The position numbers and the translations under genes were made by a program. Below are positions 21,497 to 34,728 of a stretch of 64,000 nucleotides of DNA, piece after piece. This stretch comes from Gnetum montanum (lineage: Eukaryota > Streptophyta > Gnetopsida > Gnetales > Gnetaceae), in assembly GCA_015680685.1 (NCBI GenBank), contig MNCI01033568.1, positions 612,480 through 676,479 of the forward strand, read 5' to 3'. Every line of letters starts with the position of its first letter. The stretch's first letter is position 1. Under the pieces are notes generated by a model, which was given only the letters and a program-made list of their open reading frames with translations, was not told where the DNA came from and searched no databases.

Positions 21497-22128
21497 CCCC
21501 AATGAGCAACACTCGAGGGTCCTGGTCTGATTTTTTGGCAAATCTGGTTGGCTAATAATTTTGTTAGCTGACAAGCAAAAAGTTAGCATTGTAACCTTGA
21601 GCATTGTAAGCTTTCTGTTTGACATTGTAAACAGTTAGAACTCTCAGTTGGCATTTTGTTCTAATCTTTTCTACCACCTTGGTAGCACTTCGCATTGTTA
21701 ACACTTGAGTTCACGTTTAAGCACACAGTCATCTTGCTCTACACGTCTTGGTTACTCTCAGGATCTCTGCACTTCTCAGTGCTGTGCAACTGATTGTATC
21801 CATCTTGATAGATCGAAGTCGTAGCTTCAAAGTGGTGCATTTTTCTAACTACATTTTACTTTGTCTCTTGCTCATTATTGCATTTTACACTATTTTTCGT
21901 CCCTTTTACATTTAAGCATTACTTTGCACTATCAATCTCGTTTTCAAATTACCTGGTTGCAAAAGGTTATATTAACACTGACTAAGTCCCTATCTAATCG
22001 ACCAGACCGTTCAGGGTGCCCCATTTTTGTTCTATCTAGCACGGCCCTCCCATGGAAACAGGGTTAAGACTATCAATGACCGAAGACCTCTCGGTGTTTT
22101 CCAGCCGCTGACATTTTTGATTGCTACA

Positions 22129-22237
22129 AATCCTACATCAACGTTGATGTATTTGCATCAATGCATCCTACCATGCATCAATGGAGCTGCATTGACCAAG
22201 ATGTGTTGACATAGCTTATCTTATTGATGTTTTATCA
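22129..22237 (-). repeat. 3' LTR remnant of element 3
   Basis: AATCCTACATCAA and following bases align with the last part of the element 4 LTR (from about 34410), ending at TTATCA before the TACCCCC polypurine complement. The other part of this LTR lies left of element 2, off-window. Confidence 0.65.
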
Positions 22238-22253
22238 TACCCCCATGACTAAC
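22238..22253 (-). promoter_or_regulatory. Polypurine tract of element 3
   Basis: Minus strand GTTAGTCATGGGGGTA immediately before the 3' LTR; matches the same site in elements 4 and 5. Confidence 0.6.
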
Positions 22254-22469
22254 TAAAAACTTGTCCTTGAGTGAACAAAATTAGGATCAAGTTTCTTACA
22301 AAATTAGGAGGTATGGAATTTATTAACTAAAAGACATATAGAATAACTCTTAACTAACTGTGAGTGCTAGATTGTATGGGATTATAAAAATCAATGTCTA
22401 TTACAAAAAAATTGGACACTTTATAAAAATTGTAGTAAATACTTGTAGGATTGTTGTAGCAAATAGTGC

Positions 22470-25273
22470 CTAGAGGTGAAGGCTCCTATGGCATTGATGG
22501 TTCCTCATCCCATCCTAGTGCTGGTGGAGGTTGAGGTTGGCCTATTGCTACCATTGCTTCTACTGAAAGTTTGAAAGCATTTAAAAGTACTGTCATTTTC
22601 TCCTATTTTCCATGTCGATCATCCATAATTCACATAGCTTCATTGATGTTGGCTGGTGCTAGGACATCCCATGGGCATAACATAAAAAAGTAGTTCCTTC
22701 ATGTTAATGAACAAGACTATGAAGATTTTGTGTTTAATGTTGAACATCTTTACAATGTTTTATAGCTCTTGGTAATCATTCATCCTCTTGGCTAAGTTCT
22801 CAGCAACAGATCATTGGTCAATGAATTTTCTTCTAAAAACTTCAAGCTTCACGTTGGCTATTTCCAACTTTTTCTTTATCTCTTTGTAGAGCTTGAATTC
22901 TACCTCATAGAGGAGGTAGGAATTGGTCACTTGCTTCTCTAACTTTGACCTTGGGCTCCTTACTATCAACATCACCAAGTTTTCATAATGGAGGTTTGCT
23001 AGCTCAATGTACTCAATCATCTCCTCAATTTGCAACTCCTTTAGGTAGATGTTAGCCTTATTGAATGCATTTAGTCCATCAAATATGAGCTACCATACAT
23101 CTCCTCTCTATTGGAGATATTTATGGGCCTTATTCATTTTTTCCTTTACTAGTTGGATTTCTTTTTCATTGACCTCTTTGAGGAGCACAACCTAATTCTT
23201 GTAGTGATTTTTCACTTCAAATTTTAGGGACTAATTTTTTCCAAGAGGTTACCTCAATGGTAGTTTTTTGGTGAAGGTTATAGACTTCCTTCATTGAGAG
23301 ATTTTGATTCTTAACTACCAACCTCACCATATCTAGATTCATCTTAGTGAGCTACTATAGCTACTAGCATATTAATTTGACCATTTGATCCTTTTGCTAC
23401 TCAACGTTGTGTAGACAGTGACTATCCTTACTGAGAGCCAAGTTCTCTTTCCAGAATTATGACAAGTCCTTATTAGTATTGAAAGCTATGGATTTTGACA
23501 AGGATGCATCAAATATCATGGCCTCCTTCATGTTCTCAACCTATTGTAGTCTTAATTAAAGATGTGGAAAGCTTCATCCATGATAAGCTCGAGCCTAAGA
23601 ATTGCAAGGTTAGAGAGATAGGCCCACAACTCTGCAACTTCAGTGATCAATCGTTGGTTGAAAATAGTTGCTTCCTTTAATTATGCATTGGAAATTAATA
23701 GTTTGCCCCTTGTATTAAGAAAATACAATTGGTTTGTACTGATCTCATCTGTAAGATCAAAGATCTTCGAAAGTAGCTACGTGATTCCTACTAGTTGTTT
23801 CAATACTTCTTTGTGTTGGGTAGTTCTCATTCAACCACTCCCTACTCATGTAGATGCATAGATGTCTACCATGGTTGTAATGCTAGGAATTAACACTAGA
23901 GGAGTATTCAAGGCATTAGCAACCTTATCAACACCTTTTTAGCCATTGTTTCTTGGCCTTTGTATTGCATGATTAGGACAGTCACCCCCTTGCCTTCCTC
24001 GAACATGATATAGAAGGCCATAACATTTCTTGAGATTTGAAGAAATGTTTATCCTGGGATGGACATTGTAACATCCCTAGCATTAGGATTTAACCTTGTG
24101 GGCACCTAGTTCTCCAAGTAGAGAATAGCAAGGCAGTCTCACTATCCAACTAGCTAATGGTTCTTACAACCTCATTTAAATGGCTCATGGATTGACTGAT
24201 GATTCTCCACCACCTACAAAGCCTTGCTATTATTGTAGCTACTATTCTTGAGGAGTTTTAATATGTTCTATAGTTACATTAATTTCTAGTACTTTTTTAA
24301 ATGGTGGAAATGCTTGCTCCTCCTCCTATAGCTTGTTTGCTACCTATCTTTCATCATCTCTAGCTAGGATGCAATACGAGCACAACAAACCATGTCATTA
24401 GAATAACATGCTATTCCTCTTACATAGTTTGTAGATTAGACATGGAAAGGGGAGCATCTTTATTTCCTTCACATTTTCTTTGAAGTGCTTTTGAATTTCT
24501 AGATAAATAAGTTGGGGAAAGTTGATTGAGAATTTCTTGCGTAGAGTAGCACATGCTTGGGTAGAGAAGACTATCATCTTACTGGGCCTCACCATTGGTT
24601 TTTGATGATAAGCCACAATGTTAAAGTGCTCCACCTTTGTGAGGGTACTGTACTCCTTGCAGTCCACTCCATAGCATTGTTGAATTCATTCTTTCTTAGC
24701 TTTAGGATCCACTTATGTGGAGATTTCAGCTAGCTTAGTCCTAGTATCTAGCAACCCAAGGGCCTCAGCAATGGTTGCAATTGAGTAGGAAATGATGATG
24801 TCCTTGATTTTCATCTACGCATCTTCTTGTTAGTTGTTCCAAAATAAGTAGGTATCCCCCATGTACCATTCTTCACTATTGGAGAGAATGAACCACATGG
24901 GAGACTTTTACAGCTACATGTAGACCTCTTTAGGTGCTAGCTCCAAGAAGGATCAAAAGATTAACTTCTAGAGAATAGAACTTTGGACTTTCTTGGTACT
25001 AATTTTCTCCAAGAAAGGCTTTGTTCAAGTAACCTCCAAGCTAGGCCTTGGCCTAGGAGCCTCATCTTGCCTTGACTGACTAGTTTTTGCTATGAGAATT
25101 TGGTGAATATATTCCACTTCCAACTCCTCCCAAAGGGGTCCTGTTGCATGGGTTGCCTCAAATGCTCATTCTTGAGGTTTTTGTGGCTACTATGACTAGT
25201 CCATTCCTCCTCTTGGTTTCTTTTCACCAACTTGTGAAGGCCCTCCTACCTGTAGTTCTTATTTTGGTACTAT
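22470..25273 (-). pseudogene. Downstream ORF of element 3 (env position), coiled-coil-like
   Basis: A long decayed coding region lies between integrase and the 3' LTR, in the sense orientation. It is recognised by alignment with the 34729-37549 region of element 4: the start codon there is ATG, while here the aligned codon is ATA (25273). Open pieces include a Glu/Lys-rich heptad-like stretch with IEEMIEYIELANLHYENLVM (23020-22960) and a basic piece near 24540 (ACATLRKKFSINFPQL). Predicted highly helical. It sits where Athila elements have an env-like gene, but no signal peptide, membrane segment or family is seen. Many stops and frameshifts. Confidence 0.55.
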
Positions 25274-27243
25274 CTATGATCATAAACATAACCCATGATT
25301 AGCTTTTTAGTACATAACCCTTAGTTATTGTGATTTCCTTCTCATTAGCTTATGTTATGTTTGGCCTTGTTTGTGATCTTAGCTAGTTGGATTATTTCAA
25401 TATTATTTTATTTGTTAGTTATAAGAGTTTATGTGATGGTCTGAACCCTTTATGATAGTTGATTCTCATAGAATTTTAATAGGTTGATCATGGGGAGTTA
25501 GAAAAATTCTGAAAATATTTTTTTCTAGAAACCAAATATTTATATCCCCCACAATGTAGAGCTTACCTCTAGTAGCATGAGGATTAAAAAATGGGCTAAA
25601 TCAGGTTAGTTGTTCCAAAGTTATGATTTCTAGGAAGGTTTGTGAGCTTTAAAAGTGGAAAAACTTCCGCTTGATTCTTTGAAAAATGATGCAAACATGA
25701 CTAAGTATTACTTGTATTTATAGTATTTTTATGATGCATCAATGGGGCTATGTCGACTTGGCTATGTCAACGTAGTTGTTCGTAGCAAGATTTTTCATTT
25801 GGAAAATGAGGAATTTTGGAAAAGTTTGGGGATGAAATGAGAGCCCAATTAAAGTGAGAAAAAAAACATGGAAGAGGGTAATGCTAACTTGGGAAAATAA
25901 GTTTAAGTAGGTTGGAATGAATTTGATATGGTAAAGTTCAGTGAATTTGGATGTTTGAATGCAATTGGATGAGATCGATCGTGCAACTAGCCAATGGATA
26001 TGAATTTTAATTTGAGGATGGTCAAAGAGAATGCAAATGAATCCTCCCTAAAGAAAACTTTATGCTTGCAATGCCCTTTCATGCCATCATCTAAAGGAGT
26101 CTGTAGGAGCCAAGGATGATTAATGATTATTTCAAGTTAAAACTCCTATCCAATGGAGTAAATGTTGTAGGATTATGGGATCCTTGTAACAAATGCATAA
26201 ACTAACCATGATATAATGTAGCGGGATGGTAGGTTATGGTTGGAGAATGATGGTAGAGAGAAAAAGTGGTAGGTAGGTGATCTACATCAAGGTTACATGA
26301 GATCCTTGTAAAGTGCATGATTAGTTGATCTGATGTTATCCCATCCTTAGTCTAGACTAAGTCCATCCATAATCAATGACTTCACATTACCATATCCTAG
26401 TCCTTTGACCATTAAGAATTCATGACAATTCCCAAAGGACAACCACCACTCCTAGAGAGGAAAAAAAGAGAAGAAGAAAGATAAAAAAGATCTTATTTAG
26501 AAGGGTACCTTTAGGCATAGGTAACATGTCTTTCTAGCCTAACAACTAGTGTTTGTAGCCCATTATTGTGTTTAAGGGGTGTGCTTTGAATTCCCATGCT
26601 TTTGTTTTATCTTCACAGAAACCACACCATGCAAAGACATGCTTCCTTTAATAGTCAATAGTAGAAGTGTTGGGAGATTGATAGAGAAGAAACATAAAAC
26701 TTGAGAAAGAAGTTGGGAATAGAATATGACAAGTCCTCTCGAGGTCACATCCTTTCTCATTCCTTATTAGTCCATTTCAAGTTTGTTAAGTACCTAGATC
26801 ATTGGTTTTTTTTAGTGCTAATTGGAAGGACCTCATGCTCCCAAGATGGAAAGCCTCCTATAGAATGGATGGAATGGATGAATGTTGTGGTCCCACTTCT
26901 TATTATCATGAGAAAACTAACAACTTTTTAATAGAGGCCATAATTGAAATACAAAAAATTGATCATGTAGCAAATCAATCATTACATTAATAGCTACATT
27001 CTTTAACTCATAGTATTAATAGTAGTAGTGGAAAAGAATCAAATATTTCCTATGAAACAAGTTAAAATACTAAAAGGAAAGATAAAAGAAAAGGAAAAAT
27101 ATATAAAATAATTGATAAAATCGTCAAGAAAATAAAAAGCATATGAATAATGGTGGAAAATAAAAAGATAAAAAATGGTTCATCCTTACAAGATATTAGC
27201 ATGGACGGCCAACTTCCCCATGATTGAGTTGAGATGAGAAGAT
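25274..27243 (-). other. Non-coding interval between pol and downstream ORF, element 3
   Basis: About 2 kb AT-rich spacer without coding signs. Blocks such as TCCTCCCTAAAG...TCTGTAGGAGCC (about 26040) and GCATAGGTAACATGTC (about 26515) recur in elements 4 and 5 at the same relative place. Confidence 0.6.
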
Positions 27244-30200
27244 CTAAAAAATAGAGTGTGCTTTCTCAAAGGTGTTATTGTTGTTGGTTTTCCTTGGTTT
27301 AAGGAAAGGTTTCACTTGTTGGATGTTGACTAATAATCATTTCTTTGGGCTTGAAGAGTAGTAAATGGTCATGGTACTAGAAGGAAAAGTTGTATGAATG
27401 ATGTAAGGCCCTTCACACAATGTTTGGAATTTATTTTGTTGAGGTCCATGCATGGGATTCTGATAGAAGACCTTATAACTAGGTTGAAACATACTCTTTG
27501 TATTCATGCATCATGATATTGTTTGAAATGTGCCTCATGTAGTTCATTCATGGCTAATTCTACTTGTCGATATTCATCTAGCACATTTGGTATCATGAGG
27601 AATTATCATTGTGCTAGATCAAGGTTATGATCAAGCTTAGAAGATATTAAAAGTATATGAAGCTCAACTTGGATTAGGACTTTGGGTAACTTCCTATACA
27701 CTAACTCATAAGAAGAGTACCCTATAGGAAGTTTCCATATGGATTGATAAGCCCACAGAGCATCATTGAGTAACTTATTTATCATACTTTGTTGAATAAA
27801 CTATGTTGCAGTAGAGGATGAACAATTGTTGATGGCTATAGCTTCACCCCACTTGATGCAGTAGTCAATAGCTACGATGATGTATGCCTTTCCATTGGAC
27901 ATGGAAGTGATGGGTTCCATGAAGTCAATGGCCTAGATGTCAAAGGACTCTAGTAATTTGATCCACTATTGGGACCATTCCATTTGGATTTTCATTCCTT
28001 CATCTTGTTAGTAACATTCATAGGAATGGAAGAAATTATGGACATCCTTGAAAATGATAGGCCAGAAGTACCCTACCATGAGAATCTTCATGGTCGTTCT
28101 CTTTCCCACATAATGGCCCCTACAAGGACCTTCATGAGCATCTTGGAGGATTCATAGTTGATCAACAATAGGCACACATCATCGCACCAAGCTATCAGCA
28201 TAAACCTTGTAAAGGTTACCTTGAATTTATAAAAAAATGTTTGGCTTAATGGAGAAACTATTATTTCTTCTTGTTATCCCATTTCTTTGGAGTCTCCTAA
28301 GTGAGAGGATAGGAGAGAAAATCATTGTACCAATTGGTACCCCTGGAAGTTTGAATATCTAGGGATTTAGTGAAGAGGAGTTCATTTGGAAATTAATCAA
28401 ATAAAGGCTTGTCATCCTCTTTTCCATCCCATCGTAACCGAGAAAAGTGATCAGTAATCACATTCTTAGTTTCCTTTCTATTCAACCTTGTAAGATTGAA
28501 CTCATGTAAGATCACAAGCCACTTTGTAACATGGGGGATCACCATAGGCTTATTCATTAGGATATAGATAACACTATGATCCACGTGCATAAATATTTTG
28601 TATCCAATCCCATAGTGCCTAAATTTTTCAAAGGAGTACATCACTGTCATGAGCTCCTTTTTAGTGGTGATATAATTTAGTTGTATACCAACAATGCTTT
28701 TGCTCATATGATGGATATAGTATGGATGTTTCTAATCATCCAATTGTGTGAGCACTGCTCCTAATGCATAATTGGATGCATATTTTATGATGTGGAAAGG
28801 TTTGGATTAGTTTGGGGCTTGTAGAATAGGAATTTACAAGCTTTTGTTGGCATGCATGTTCACAGTTCTTGGTCTAGTTAAAAGATGTATCCTTCTTGGT
28901 TAATTCCACCAATGTCTTAGCAATTTTGAAGAAGTTCTTAATGAATCATTAGTAGTAACCAGCATGTCTAAAGAATGACCTCATAGTTTTTACCATTTCA
29001 GGTTATTTGATGATTCCTTGAATTACCTATACTTTGTTTGGGTTCACCTTGATCCCTTTCTCTAAAATTCTATGCTTAAAGACTATGCCATCTTGAATCA
29101 TCAAATGGATTTTTTGCCAATTTAGTTTTAATTTTTTCTCCACAATGTTTTAACACTTACTTGAGATGGTCCTAGGCCCTGCTCAAAAGTGCTATCATAA
29201 GTGGAGATGTCATTCATAAAAACTTCTACAGTACTACCAATTTGTTGCTAGGAAATGCTAAGCATCAAGCATTAAAAAGAAGTAGGGGCATTGCACAGGT
29301 CAAAGCACATCTTTTTGTATGCAAAATTTCCCTAGCGACATGTAAAGGTAGTTTTGGCCTAGTCCTCTGGTATAATTTAGAATTGGTTATAGCCATTATA
29401 ATCATCCAGAAAATTGTAGTAGCCATGTCCTATAAGAGTATCCAACACTTGGTCCACAAATGGTAATGGAAAATGATCCTTGAAAGTTTCCATATTCAAT
29501 AGTTGATAGTCTATATAGACCCTCCATCTACCATCCTTCTTGGATACAATGATGAGTGGGCTAACCCACTCACTATCCACAATAGGATAATTGAATCCTA
29601 CCTTAAAAATTATTCAATTTCATCCTTTACAAATTGCTTTAACTTAGGATTAAACCATATTTGCAGTTTTCATTTGGGTTTGATGGAGGGGTATATGTAG
29701 ATTTGATGCTAGCATATCCTTGAATCAATTCCCATTAGTTCATGATATGAATAGGCAAAGACCATTGGCCATTTGTTAATGACTTTCAGCAACTTCTTCC
29801 TTTGTGCTTAAGCAAGATGGACATTGATGATTACCAACTTGCCATTATCAAGATAAGCATATCCTAGATCAACTGGTAAAGCCTTTAGTTCAATGGGATC
29901 CTGCTTAAATTGTTTTGGAATCTCCAACTCTTCCCAATCTATTTTATTCCATGCATGGAAGAGTTGTCTATTAATTTGCTCTATTTCACCATGTACTTAA
30001 TGTAGATGCTTATAAGGCTTTCAATTTGTTCCATGCATATTTTTGAATTTTCCCCACTTTCTATTATTAGCCACTGGGCACCTTCCTATTTTGTGGTTGT
30101 TGCACATAAGCACTTTTAAACTATAGATGTCTTGGTATACTTTCTGTATGCTTTAATGGCTGTACTTTTTATGACCCATATTTTCTACATGCAATGGCAT

Positions 30201-30860
30201 CTTGTGTCACTATATGTAATGCATGGAACTTGCTTCTTTGCTACTTTGCTAAATTTATTTTCCTTGAAAATTTCTAAAAAAAAGGTCTCAAATCCCCATC
30301 TTGGCATCAATTGTGCTATGCCAAGCCCTTCACATTATAATAGGGAAGTCCCCCTTGCAATTATCAACATGGATTACTAGGAAGTCTATAGGATAAGACC
30401 ATCTGCAAATGGTGGTCATAATGTCCTCCACTAATCCCAAGAAAACAATTATGGATTGATCAACAAACTCTAGTTTGATGTTGCATTTCTTAAATGGAGA
30501 TAGGTTCTAGGTCTTGTACATTTCATGTGAGATTAAATTTACTCTAAAACTTGAATCTAGTAGAGACTTGCATGGATCATTCTTGGTGATCTATAAGTAG
30601 ATAATGGGACTCATAGGATCATATCGTTTCCTAGAAAGATGGCCAACCTTGATTTAATTAGTAACCACATGGGTCAACATTACGGTATGCACATTAGAAG
30701 ATGGTTGATTTAAAGGAAGCTTAATGGTTATTTTAGAAGTGATGAATGAAGGGTTAGTAGCCATAGGTGTCTGCAAAGGTTTTAGTGAACTATTAGTCTT
30801 AAAGAAAGTCCTCTTTTAAGGTTTGCACTCAAAACGATGGCTATCTGATTATAAGTTAAC
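27244..30860 (-). pseudogene. Protease-RT-RNase H-integrase of element 3
   Basis: Protease trace near 30590-30450 (VNLISHEMYKT then LGLVEDIMTTI). RT near 29600-29200: DSEWVSPLIIVSKKDGRWRV, FLDDYNGYNQ, and a FMND box where FMDD is expected. RNase H near 28707-28393: YITTKKELMTVMYSFEKFRHY. The integrase zinc part is near 28170-28050. The core FMEPITSMSNGKAYIIVAIDY (near 27925) breaks at about 27789, where ATQFIQQSMINK joins directly to LNDALWAYQ. About 240 bp holding the second Asp and the Glu of the DDE triad are missing. The C-terminus ends at TAG 27246-27244. Stops and frameshifts throughout. Confidence 0.75.
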
Positions 30861-31279
30861 AACCCTCATATTCCTTTGCTATGGCTATTGTGGAATCTCA
30901 CTTTACGTAGATGGAGTAGGTGATAAGGGAGTGGTATTTGATGGTGCAGAGTTAGATGATGGACAGGGAGAAGGTAAGTAGAAGGAGCATTAGATCATGG
31001 AGTATGTATTCAATGATATTCTAAAGGGTAGCAGTGGTAATTAAAAGGGTTGTGGCTTGCAGAGCCATAAGGAGATATAGATTGCTAAACATAGTATCCA
31101 TAGGAATCCCGATATCAGTAAGGATATTGATGTTTCGGTGATGGGATCCCCCATGATTATGGGTTTTTCCATTAGTGATATTATCTTGAGGTTGAGGTGG
31201 TACTCCAATTAAATAGTACTGTGTTTGGTGGAATTTCTACCTTTGATTACTTTGAGGATAATGCAATCTCATGGGTGGC

Positions 31280-33240
31280 TACCTTTTTGAAAAATTTGAA
31301 TTCCATGCATACACCCTAGAATCTTGTAGATGCAACATCATAGGAAAACTTCCCTTAGGATGTTTTTACTAATAGATATCATATGCACCATCATCAATTT
31401 TGGAATCTGCAACCTTGTCTACCATGACAACCTTACCTTTTTATTGTGGATACCCCTTGTCTATATCTCTCCTTCTCCTTTTATCTTTTTCACTACTTCC
31501 TTGCTCTACCTTCTCCTATAAAATTTTCAAAGCATTTTGAAGATTCTTATTTAAGGATTCCCACATTTTATCCACCTTAATCGATATTTCAAAGGCAAAT
31601 TTTTATATCAGCAAGGTCTTTATTTACACCACTTCATCTAGTGGTGCATCTTCCTCTTTATCATAGAAACATACTTTCCTTTTGGGAATTGGGGGTTTTC
31701 TATTATACTTCTCTACACTCTTTCATTTTCTTAACACCCCTTCTTCCTTGACCATCTATTCTATTAGCCTTTGGATCTAATGGACTCTCATCTCAAAAAT
31801 TATTACTTAGGCATATATCCTAAGAGTTTCTCTTATTTTGTTCTGAAGACCATTTATGATATGATGAATGTTTTCTCATTCACAGAACCCATGGCCTTGG
31901 AATCAGTGCATTAAAGAGTAATACCTATCTAGGGTCACATCCAAGGATTCATGATTCTATTTCTTCCATTCTTAGATATGCTTTCTTAGGTTGGATACTT
32001 GGGAATATGTTTGGTATTTTTCATTAAACAATTCTAACATTATACTCCATCAACGAATGGATTCTAGTTCTAAGGACTAGTACCAACTATATTCTTATTT
32101 TATGAATATCCTTAGGAATAATTTCAATGTATGCCAGTCATTTTCAATATTTTTCAGATGCATGCATCATGGAAAGCTTGTAGTTGATGTTGTGGATTTG
32201 CATTATATTTCCCCTCAAACTTGTGAATGCTATTCATATCTAACTATTTAATCTTGCTATCCTTCTAATGTTTGGTAGGAACTCTAAATCCTTCTAAAAC
32301 ATTAAAATATTCCTAGTGGCTAGTAATGATTCATCATCATCATTATGTCCATGGTGGCCTTAATGATGAACATGCCTTCAATGGTGAGTTTTGATATGCC
32401 TTTTTTCTTAGTGACATTCTTGCTCTTCTCTTTGTTGACTTCCATCTTAGGTCCTATCATCATGATGAGATAGCCTATCATCTCCATCATGGTCCTGACT
32501 ATTCTTGCCTTTTCCTTTATCATGACTTCTCCTATCAGAGTTTGAAGATGAGGAGGATGATGAAGATGGATGACTAGGAGAATGATGCCTTCTAGTCTAT
32601 CTTTTTCAATCCTTGTCATGATCCTTATCTTATCTTTTTCCTTCTCCTTGTCATTCTCCTTATCCTTAGATGAATGACTATGAGATTTATCTTTTGAGGA
32701 TCCCTGGTCTTTGGATCCTATCTTCCCATCAACAAGGTTTTTCAATGTTGACTGCAACCATTGGTGAAGGGTATCCTTTGCAAAGAAGGGAGTAGAATTT
32801 GTATATTGAGAATGGTAGAAAAGAAATCCTTACCCTCTTTATGCTATTGTAGGAATAATAATGTTGGAATATGCTTTCCCTTGGAGGCTTCATAGCCAGC
32901 CTCCATGTGTTTTTCTTTATGAAGATGTAGTTCAGTATGTTGGTATTCCTTGGAGATTTGATCCATTAGTTCATATTCAGACCTTGTTGCTTCAACATCC
33001 AATCTTATGAGGTTGTTCATGAGCATGGTAGGAATGGATCGATCAAGAGGTAACACAATGTTATAGTTGATATCCCTTTAGCATAATTACTGATCTTGAT
33101 GGAGAATGAATGTGAAATTTAGATAATAGGGATTTGGATGGGTGTAAACAGTTTTCAACTATTGAGGCTTTTCATCGATAGTTTTTGGCATCCTCTCTTG
33201 TTGCCCATGGTGGAGATTCTTTCCTATGAGCAAAAGCCAT
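31280..33240 (-). pseudogene. gag of element 3
   Basis: The start ATG at 33240 is inferred by position (about 130 bases inside the primer site). A gag N-terminal piece lies at 33056-32844, followed by a highly charged Lys/Asp/Ser-rich linker (32757-32580). The C-terminal piece HLQDSRVYA lies near 31330-31300 and matches element 5 gag. Identified by alignment with element 5, not by a clear own domain. Multiple stops. Confidence 0.6.
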
Positions 33241-33373
33241 TACAAAAATAGACATAAATGTTTCCTAAGATAATATTACTATTATTATGAGAGATACTTC
33301 GTTATGTTCTTCTCACAACACTTGCCTATGAATTTACTAGTTATTAATATTTTTCCAACTTAGAAAAAATAAA

Positions 33374-33391
33374 TCCCCAAAAATGGTGCCA
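33374..33391 (-). promoter_or_regulatory. Primer-binding site of element 3
   Basis: Minus strand TGGCACCATTTTTGGGGA, a decayed form of the tRNA-Asp-type site TGGCGCCGTTGCCGGGGA, one base inside the LTR. Confidence 0.75.
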
Positions 33392-33392
33392 A

Positions 33393-33657
33393 TAATGAGT
33401 AGCAGGTATTTCCTACACCCTATCATATGAAATCACGAGTGTTCACTAGTGATGTGGTCAAGCTCCATAGACTTAGTTATCCAACTGGCCAATATTCTTA
33501 AATACTAAATCATGTGGTTGCAAGGTCGTTGTCATCCTAACTCATACTTGTGTGTTATTAGTATGTATGGTTTAAGTGTGATTAACATATATTATGTATA
33601 TTTTTATAATTATTTTTGTGATATTTTTATCCTAACAACTAAATGAGTATATAAATA
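33393..33657 (-). repeat. 5' LTR of element 3, inner part
   Basis: Begins TAATGAGTAGC (TGATGAG in relatives) and aligns with the first 250 bp of the element 4 LTR until interrupted by element 4 at 33658. The LTR resumes at 63080. Confidence 0.75.
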
Positions 33658-34476
33658 TGATGAGCAATGAGAAGTCCTTATGCCCAACCATATGAATCAC
33701 TAGTGTTTGCTAAGAAATCTAGTTGAATTATGTAGACTTTAGCTCTCTAAGTGCACTGGGTCTAAGTAATGAATCTAATGGACATGATCATTATCTTCTC
33801 ACTTTTAGTTGTGAAGTGCAAAGGTATGGTTAAGTGTAACTTAGGCATATGATTTTTATCATTTTTATGTTTTTCATTTAATTCACCTAAGTGTTGAAAA
33901 GAGAGTAATTAAATGTTTAATTAATCTAATAACTAACTAATTCTTAGCTAATCCTAACATAATTATTTTTTCCCCATATACTGTACACATCCTAAACACA
34001 TTACAATGTTGTTGGGTTACCAAGCATTAATCGTATGCTCTAGATGGTCATGATTATGTGTATTGATTATGTAAAGTTAACTAATTAACTAAATGCATTA
34101 AAGTAAACTGCATGAATGATAAATGCATTAAGTAAACATTAAGCTAAGTCCAAGTGCTGCAACTTTTATAAAGAGAGCTTGTATTTATTGTTGATCACAC
34201 CAAGGTGCTCAAGTACATCAGTGCTTGAATGAAGATCTGTACACTTCTCACTCCTACTATGGGCACTTAGAAAATATTCTAACTCTCAAAAGAATAAACT
34301 ATAAGAACTTCGCTATGCTACTAATGGATGAATGTCTTAAATGCGGTTGGTAAGTGCATATTTATAGGTAAGACAAGATGCTATGTCGATGGGTACCCAT
34401 TGATGTAGCAAATCCTACATTAATGGGATTGTGTCAATAGGATCCCATTGATATGGTCGAGAGGTGCAACTCATCA
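33658..34476 (-). repeat. 3' LTR of element 4
   Basis: 819 bp, TGATGAGCAATG...AACTCATCA, with inverted terminal TGATGAG/CTCATCA. Aligns over its whole length with 52329-52358 plus 62282-63079. The U3 end contains palindromic GGGTACCC blocks (about 34390-34400). Confidence 0.85.
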
Positions 34477-34489
34477 TACCTCCATGACT
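34477..34489 (-). promoter_or_regulatory. Polypurine tract of element 4
   Basis: Minus strand AGTCATGGAGGTA, just before the 3' LTR. Confidence 0.6.
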
Positions 34490-34728
34490 AAATAAAAATT
34501 CATCCTCCAGTGAACAAAAGGAGGAACAAGTTCTTTACAAAATTTCAGAAGGTATGGAATTATTAATAGACACATTAACACAAACAAACAAACACACATA
34601 AATGGCAAGTGCCCCAAGTGTATAGATCAAAAAATTTTACAAAATTTTGTATTCATGATAAAAAAATTGAACACCATGACAAACATGATAGCACATCTTC
34701 TCTAGTGGTTTGAAGATGGGGAGAGAAA

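Larger units (their letters stand above)
7898..22128 (+). mobile_element. Element 2: Tat/Ogre-like Gypsy retrotransposon with internal antisense gene
   Basis: Plus-strand order: gag (5' part cut by element 1), protease, 27-bp array (10179-10320), antisense gene (14879-10477, minus), second array (15236-15520), RT-RNaseH-archaeal-type RNaseH-integrase (15731-19160), third array (19166-19422), spacer, 3' LTR (about 20658-22128). The dual RNase H and absence of a chromodomain point to the Tat/Ogre branch of Gypsy. Its 3' LTR abuts sequence that matches the LTR end of element 3, so element 2 is inserted in the element 3 LTR. All coding parts carry stops. Confidence 0.85.
20658..22128 (+). repeat. 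3' LTR of element 2
   Basis: The 3' end at 22128 (TTGCTACA) is firm: the last 150 bases align with the element 1 LTR end, and the following bases match the LTR of elements 3 and 4. The start (TGTGTGGAATTG at 20658, after GGAGTGG) is inferred from length and faint similarity to the element 1 LTR start. Total about 1471 bp. U3 is full of CTACGCTA/TAGCATAG palindromes; the TATA box is at 21489 with three G-boxes upstream. Confidence 0.65.
22129..33657 (-). mobile_element. Element 3: Athila-like Gypsy retrotransposon (oldest host of the nest)
   Basis: Minus-strand order: 5' LTR piece (33657-33393; remainder at 63080-63375), primer site (33391-33374), gag (from 33240), protease, RT, RNase H, integrase (to 27244), a non-coding interval, a long downstream ORF (25273-about 22470), polypurine tract (from 22238) and the end of the 3' LTR (22237-22129). 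Both LTRs are split by younger elements: element 2 in the 3' LTR and element 4 in the 5' LTR. Athila-like affinity comes from the tRNA-Asp-type primer site and the RT and integrase sequence. Highly decayed. Confidence 0.8.
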
